Below are positions 32,651-36,902 of a DNA stretch of 36,902 nt, in pieces. Source of the stretch: Bacteroidota bacterium (GTDB lineage: Bacteria > Bacteroidota > Bacteroidia > Bacteroidales > F082); the NCBI GenBank assembly GCA_003650425.1, contig QMPP01000007.1, positions 1-36,902 on the forward strand, read 5' to 3'. The notes under the pieces are model-generated. The model was not told the origin of the DNA, made no database searches, and worked only from the letters and a program-made list of their open reading frames with translations. The translations under genes were made by a program, and so were the position numbers. Every line of letters starts with the position of its first letter. Position 1 is the stretch's first letter.

Positions 32651-33358
32651 ATGAAAAATATTGAAGGTTATGTTTGTTTTGCCGAGCGCTTAGATTTAGC
32701 CCTGGCTCCTTTTTCAGTTAAAAATGGGGTACTAATTCTTGAGGCTGATCCCGAGCCCGGTTATTTCTCAAAAAACGGATTTCCCGAAAACCTTGCTCAT
32801 GCCAGCGATCATCACCTTTACATTCTTACAAAACATCCCGTAACGTGTTTTCAGGATTGGGTTATTCAACATTCGTTTACAGTTCGGGATGAATTGAAGA
32901 TTAACCTTCATATTTCACCGGGACAGTTGACCTTTATGAATAAACAACATAATTGTCTGAGAATAAGAACCCGGGAGGTTGAAAGTATTAAACCGTTTTT
33001 AAAAGATTTAGAGAAGTTGGATGTTGAATTTGTTAAGCACTCAAAACATGTACGTCCATACAATAGCATAGTGCATTTTAAAAAACATGCCGAATTAATT
33101 CCTTTAGAGAATAGTATTTATGCCGATGTAAACGATAAAAATCGTCATTTTATCAAGATTCAAAAAAGTATTGAATTTGAAGAGTTTGAAAACATTGTGG
33201 AAAAGATAAAAAACAATTGCGGCTTCAATATGTTTAATACTGCCTATGCTACTTTGCCAAAGCGAAATGAGGTAATGAATTTTGTGGCAATCTATTCTAA
33301 ACATTGCGACGAAAAGAGACTTCCTGAATTTAAATCCTATATTGATAAACATATTTAG
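32651..33358 (+). CDS. Hypothetical protein, unrecognised
   Basis: A 235-aa soluble protein that I do not recognise. The start is the ATG at 32651; a TTG at 32633 lies within the palindrome and would add only six residues. The sequence shows no signal peptide, membrane helix or CxxCH motif. It alternates short hydrophobic strands and charged segments (YVCFAERLDLALAPFS, LKINLHISPGQLTFMNKQHN, CLRIRTREVESIKPFLKDLE) and has many His and Lys residues. Its own promoter with palindrome, and its place before the octaheme cytochrome gene, suggest conditional expression, possibly linked to anaerobic respiration. That link is only positional. Confidence 0.75.
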   Translation: MKNIEGYVCFAERLDLALAPFSVKNGVLILEADPEPGYFSKNGFPENLAHASDHHLYILTKHPVTCFQDWVIQHSFTVRDELKINLHISPGQLTFMNKQHNCLRIRTREVESIKPFLKDLEKLDVEFVKHSKHVRPYNSIVHFKKHAELIPLENSIYADVNDKNRHFIKIQKSIEFEEFENIVEKIKNNCGFNMFNTAYATLPKRNEVMNFVAIYSKHCDEKRLPEFKSYIDKHI

Positions 33359-33372
33359 AAGCTCTTCTAAAT
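33353..33372 (+). terminator. Weak hairpin at the end of the hypothetical gene
   Basis: ATTTAGAA-GCTC-TTCTAAAT is a perfect 8-base stem that includes the stop codon. It is AT-rich and a T-run only begins about 12 bases later, so termination would be weak. Confidence 0.35.
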
Positions 33373-33527
33373 TAGACAACATCTTTTTTCTAACTTTCAT
33401 TGCCTCCCTATTTGTTTGTAATTAACAGTAAAGCAAAATATTATGCATGCGTAACACTTTATTGTGTCAGATATATTTATATGTGATATAAATAATTGAT
33501 TCGTTAGGATTTAAACAAGTACGATTC

Positions 33528-33535
33528 TATTTTTG
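33528..33535 (+). promoter_or_regulatory. Putative -7 element of the cytochrome operon
   Basis: TATTTTTG matches TAnnTTTG, 26 bases before the ATG at 33562. The about 200-base gap upstream is otherwise AT-rich without a gene. Confidence 0.55.
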
Positions 33536-33561
33536 TAGCCGTCAACACAATACAAAATCCT

Positions 33562-35232
33562 ATGAAAAAAGTATTAGAAATAATTCTTATCATCATTATT
33601 CCATGGATTATTATTCTATGGATTGTTTTTAACTACAATGGTGATAAAGACCGCGATTATTACCCTTCTTCAGAAATTAGCCTGAAACACGATTCAATAC
33701 CGGTCGATCACTCAAAATTTGCCGTGTTGCAAAAAGATTTTAAAAGTGGCCCGGAGGTTACCGAAGCTTGTTTGAGCTGCCATAACGGACGGGGTAAAGA
33801 GTTTATGAAAACCGAGCATTGGAAATGGCATAAAGTAGATTCAATTCCCGGAAGAGGAACTTTTGATCTCGGTAAAAAGAACCTGTTAAATAACTTCTGC
33901 ATTGGTGTCAATTCAAATGAAAAATTGTGTTCGATGTGCCATGCCGGATATGGTTACGGTGATAAAAATTTTGATTTCAACAATCAAAATAACATCGACT
34001 GTTTAATTTGTCACGATGGAACCAAAACCTATCATAAATCAAATCCTTGTAAAGGGCCCAATCTTCCCGGTTCGGGAGCATCTGGTGTAGATGTAGATTT
34101 AAGTTTCGTTGCCCAACATGTAGATTTACCGAAAAGAAACAACTGTGGTAGCTGTCATTTTACAGGTGGTGGCGGTAACAATGTCAAACACGGTGATCTT
34201 GAAATGGGATTGCTTAGTGCCCATACGGGATTAGATGGCGCAGTAGATGTTCACATGAGCGTTGGTAAAGATGGCAAAAATATGCAGTGTACCGATTGCC
34301 ACAAAACACACGAACACCAAATTTCGGGTCAACTTTATTCGGTTTCATCCTCAAACAGTAACCGTGCTACTTGTGAAGAGTGTCATACTGCTTCCCCCCA
34401 CAAAAGCAAGTTACTTAACAACCATTATAAAACCATTGCATGCCAAACATGCCACATTACCGAGTATGCAAAACTCAATCCAACCAAAATTATTTGGGAT
34501 TGGTCAACGGCTGCTAAAATGGACAAAAACGGCAAACCAATCTTTGCAAAAATGTTACCTGACTCAACCTATACATTCGATGGAAAAACATATCATGATG
34601 TAGAAGTTGAGTACGATTCACGTCATGGAACAGCTGTTTTGAAAAAGAATGTTAAACCGGAGTATATTTGGTTTAACGGTACTGCCAACCACTTGTTAAT
34701 TACTGACAAGGTAAAAGATACAACCAAACCGGTGGTTCTTAATCCTCTCTTTGGTTCCTACAAAGATCATTACGCTCCTTCTGATTCTTCCTGTCCGTCA
34801 AAAATATGGCCTGTTAAAATTATGCGCGGTAAACAGCCTTATGATGTCGGAAATATGACACTAGTTCAGCCTAAATTGGCTGGCAAAATTAAAGGGAGTA
34901 ACGCACTTTGGGCCGACTATGATTGGGATTCATCAATAACGGCAGGGATGAACTACCTGAACCTCCCGTATAGTGGAAAATATGGTTTTATCGAAACACA
35001 AACATTTTGGCCGTTAAACCATGAGGTATCCGAATCAAAAGAAGCATTACAATGTGCCGATTGTCACAATGCCAACGATAGCAGGCTTAAAAACCTAACC
35101 GGGTTTTATCTACCTGGAAGAGATAACAACTCACTACTCGACAACGCCGGTTTATTATTCCTGATATTGGTATTGTTAGGCGTTAGTATTCATGGGTTCC
35201 TTAGAATTACAGGATCAAAAAAACAACATTAA
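33562..35232 (+). CDS. Octaheme c-type cytochrome, tetrathionate reductase (OTR) family
   Basis: A 556-aa membrane-anchored cytochrome. Exactly eight CxxCH sites are present, at Cys70, 123, 147, 195, 243, 271, 294 and 498 (CLSCH, CSMCH, CLICH, CGSCH, CTDCH, CEECH, CQTCH, CADCH). An N-terminal helix (about 5-25, a non-cleaved anchor or signal) and a C-terminal helix (about 524-545) would hold it to the outer face of the inner membrane. Heme number, spacing with a long gap before the last site, and size match the OTR family of Shewanella, whose member reduces tetrathionate, nitrite and hydroxylamine in vitro. The physiological substrate here is unknown. It is 18 bases before a cytochrome b gene that could donate quinol electrons. 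Confidence 0.9.
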   Translation: MKKVLEIILIIIIPWIIILWIVFNYNGDKDRDYYPSSEISLKHDSIPVDHSKFAVLQKDFKSGPEVTEACLSCHNGRGKEFMKTEHWKWHKVDSIPGRGTFDLGKKNLLNNFCIGVNSNEKLCSMCHAGYGYGDKNFDFNNQNNIDCLICHDGTKTYHKSNPCKGPNLPGSGASGVDVDLSFVAQHVDLPKRNNCGSCHFTGGGGNNVKHGDLEMGLLSAHTGLDGAVDVHMSVGKDGKNMQCTDCHKTHEHQISGQLYSVSSSNSNRATCEECHTASPHKSKLLNNHYKTIACQTCHITEYAKLNPTKIIWDWSTAAKMDKNGKPIFAKMLPDSTYTFDGKTYHDVEVEYDSRHGTAVLKKNVKPEYIWFNGTANHLLITDKVKDTTKPVVLNPLFGSYKDHYAPSDSSCPSKIWPVKIMRGKQPYDVGNMTLVQPKLAGKIKGSNALWADYDWDSSITAGMNYLNLPYSGKYGFIETQTFWPLNHEVSESKEALQCADCHNANDSRLKNLTGFYLPGRDNNSLLDNAGLLFLILVLLGVSIHGFLRITGSKKQH

Positions 35233-35250
35233 TTTTTAAAGTAAGTAAAA

Positions 35251-36783
35251 ATGAAAAAAGTTTTAATATATAAAGGATACGAACGCTTTTGGCACTGGAC
35301 ACAAGCATTGTTGATATTGCTTTTGGCAGTTACCGGTTTTGAAGTTCATGGAACCTATACCTTGATGGGATACGAAGAAGCCGTTTTAATCCACCGTAAT
35401 CTTGCGTGGGCCTTTATTATTCTCATTATTTTTACACAATTTTGGAATATGACAACGGGCGAGTGGCGACAATATGTTCCATCTACCGAAATGCTAAAAG
35501 CGCAGATTAAATACTATATTACCGGTATTTTTAGTAATGCACCTCACCCAACCCGTAAAACCGTTTATAATAAGTTCAACCCTTTACAGCGACTAACTTA
35601 TCTTGGACTTCGGATTTTAATTATTCCAATTGTAGTGCTTAGTGGACTTGGATACATGTATTACGTTTCGTTGGTCGATCAAAGTGCCATTGGAAGTCTT
35701 GCCCCTGTAGCCTATTTTCACACCATTGGTGCCTTTTTGCTGTTGGGATTTGTTATCGGGCATGTATATTTGACAACCACCGGACACAAACCTCTTTCAG
35801 CCATAAAAGCAATGCTTACCGGATGGGAAGAAATGTCGAATGAAGACGCTGAAATTGCTTTGGAAGAAAACCTTAAGGTGGCACTTATCCAAAGCCGCAA
35901 AGGAATTAGCGGTAAAGGAAGTATCGAAAAAGAGGGAATGTTTGAAACCGCTTTTGAAGATGTTGTCGAAAAACTTGGCATCGATACCGAATCAACCCGG
36001 CTTCGAGAGAAGCTGTTGTCTTCTAATGTGGGGTATTTCAGAATCGGAAAAGATGGTAAATACCAGGAAGTTAATGATGTATGGCTCAAACTTTATAAGT
36101 GTACCAATAAAAAAGAGGTAATAGGTTCTCACGTTACCCTTGACCGTACTCCCGAAGGTAAAGAGCAAATAATGAAGTTGGTAAATAAAATTCTATCTGG
36201 CGAAACCGTCACCGGTGAACGGGTAGAAAGGATTTGCAAAGATGGTACTATCGGATACCATACTGTTTCGGCAACACCGGTAAAAGATAAAGATGGAAAT
36301 ATTGTTGCGCTGGAAGGATTTATTATTGATATCACTTCGCAAGTGGAAGCCGAAAAAGCGTTGGAAAAGAAACTGGAATCTAATAACAATGCCAATGTGT
36401 TTTACGAGCAAATAGCTAAATCAGACAATGTTGGCTACTTCAGAATTGGAAAAGATGGGTTTTACCAAGAAGTAAACGATACCTGGCTAAAATTGTATAA
36501 ATACGATTCCAGAGACGATATTATTGGTAAACACTATTCATTGAGCCGTACAAAGGAAGACTTCATTAAGTTAAAAGAATCGTTTGATAAAGTTCTGGCA
36601 GGCGAAACTATTCCGTTAGGCATTACACGCCGGTATTGTAAAGATGGAAACATTGGTTATCACTCCATTACCATGACTCCTGTTGTTAAAGGGAATAAAG
36701 TGGTTGGTGTTGAGGGATTCATAGTTGATAAAACCGACAAAAAACTCGCCGAGGAGGAACTTAAAAAAGAGAAGCAGATTTAG
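35251..36783 (+). CDS. Membrane cytochrome b (b561/HyaC-like) fused to two PAS domains
   Basis: A 510-aa protein. Residues 1 to about 200 form a four-helix cytochrome b of the Ni/Fe-hydrogenase/thiosulfate reductase type, with candidate heme ligands in ERFWHWTQALLI, VLIHRNLAW and YFHTIGAFLLLGFVIGHVYL. After a charged linker come two similar PAS domains at about 250-370 and 385-500; each contains NVGYFRIGKDG, YQEVND and WLKLYK. A PAC-like end (GFIIDIT, GFIVDKT) follows each. The chain stops after the coiled-coil start (LAEEELKKEKQI), where a histidine kinase or other output domain would normally begin. It ends 27 bases before a terminator. A quinone-linked electron carrier with a built-in sensor, or a truncated sensor, are both possible. 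Confidence 0.88.
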   Translation: MKKVLIYKGYERFWHWTQALLILLLAVTGFEVHGTYTLMGYEEAVLIHRNLAWAFIILIIFTQFWNMTTGEWRQYVPSTEMLKAQIKYYITGIFSNAPHPTRKTVYNKFNPLQRLTYLGLRILIIPIVVLSGLGYMYYVSLVDQSAIGSLAPVAYFHTIGAFLLLGFVIGHVYLTTTGHKPLSAIKAMLTGWEEMSNEDAEIALEENLKVALIQSRKGISGKGSIEKEGMFETAFEDVVEKLGIDTESTRLREKLLSSNVGYFRIGKDGKYQEVNDVWLKLYKCTNKKEVIGSHVTLDRTPEGKEQIMKLVNKILSGETVTGERVERICKDGTIGYHTVSATPVKDKDGNIVALEGFIIDITSQVEAEKALEKKLESNNNANVFYEQIAKSDNVGYFRIGKDGFYQEVNDTWLKLYKYDSRDDIIGKHYSLSRTKEDFIKLKESFDKVLAGETIPLGITRRYCKDGNIGYHSITMTPVVKGNKVVGVEGFIVDKTDKKLAEEELKKEKQI

Positions 36784-36810
36784 TTTAATAATTAGGTTAA
36801 AAGAAGAAAA

Positions 36811-36838
36811 GGGTTGCCGTAACGGCAACCCTTTTTTT
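36811..36838 (+). terminator. Strong intrinsic terminator
   Basis: GGGTTGCCG-TAA-CGGCAACCC is a perfect 9-base stem followed directly by a run of seven T, preceded by an A-rich stretch. It ends the cytochrome operon. Confidence 0.93.
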
Positions 36839-36902
36839 ATTTGAATGCTGGCTGCGCTGCACATTTATTAAAGGTGTATAAAGTTACTCCTGTAAAAATA
36901 TA

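Overview
The window looks like a chromosomal segment of an anaerobic or facultative member of the Bacteroidota. The organism call rests on the repeated TAnnTTTG promoter -7 element upstream of many genes, weak or absent Shine-Dalgarno sequences, LytS/LytTR signalling with an extracellular propeller sensor, and protein sequences that read as Bacteroidota-like. No rRNA or tRNA gene is present to place it more finely. Everything below is read by eye; no database search was run.

Layout: (1) 1-2580, minus strand: the 5' part of histidine ammonia-lyase, cut by the window edge, and histidyl-tRNA synthetase. (2) 2812-5025: a cysteine desulfurase fused to selenophosphate synthetase. (3) 5026-9944: a LytS/LytTR two-component pair separated by a decayed toxin-antitoxin locus, bracketed by two copies of a repeat of about 160 bp, with a surface-protein pseudogene beside it. 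(4) 9945-21827: a 14-gene operon, one dihydroorotate-dehydrogenase-like flavoprotein gene followed by 13 genes in the order of the archaeal MBX/MBS complex (Mrp antiporter-like subunits, two large proton-pump subunits, NuoH/B/C/D-like modules). Its last subunit is fused to a GltD/NfnB/PreT-like NAD(P)H flavoprotein. (5) 21982-24447, minus: a Pif1-like helicase with HRDC and HTH domains. (6) 24791-26517: an AT-rich, translationally coupled pair, an AAA/ABC-type ATPase plus a small protein with a PD-(D/E)xK-like motif, which is a candidate undescribed defence module. (7) 26558-32584: hydrogenase maturation genes hypF-hypD-hypE plus a nickel transporter on the minus strand and hypA-hypC on the plus strand, with no hypB and no hydrogenase structural genes in view. 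(8) 32651-36783: an unknown protein, an octaheme cytochrome of the tetrathionate-reductase family, and a membrane cytochrome b fused to two PAS domains, ended by a strong terminator.

How it fits together: the window is rich in anaerobic redox functions. The MBX-like complex has only three cysteines in its NuoB-like subunit and has lost the C-terminal [NiFe]-binding CxxC of its NuoD-like subunit, so it should not be a hydrogenase. It more likely couples ferredoxin, NAD(P)H or sulfane sulfur to ion pumping. The hyp genes must serve a hydrogenase encoded elsewhere. The octaheme cytochrome and cytochrome b look like a quinol-linked module for reducing sulfur or nitrogen oxyanions. The strongest candidates for something new are the MBX-flavoprotein fusion with its DHOD-like partner, the ATPase/nuclease-like pair, and the cytochrome b-PAS-PAS protein.
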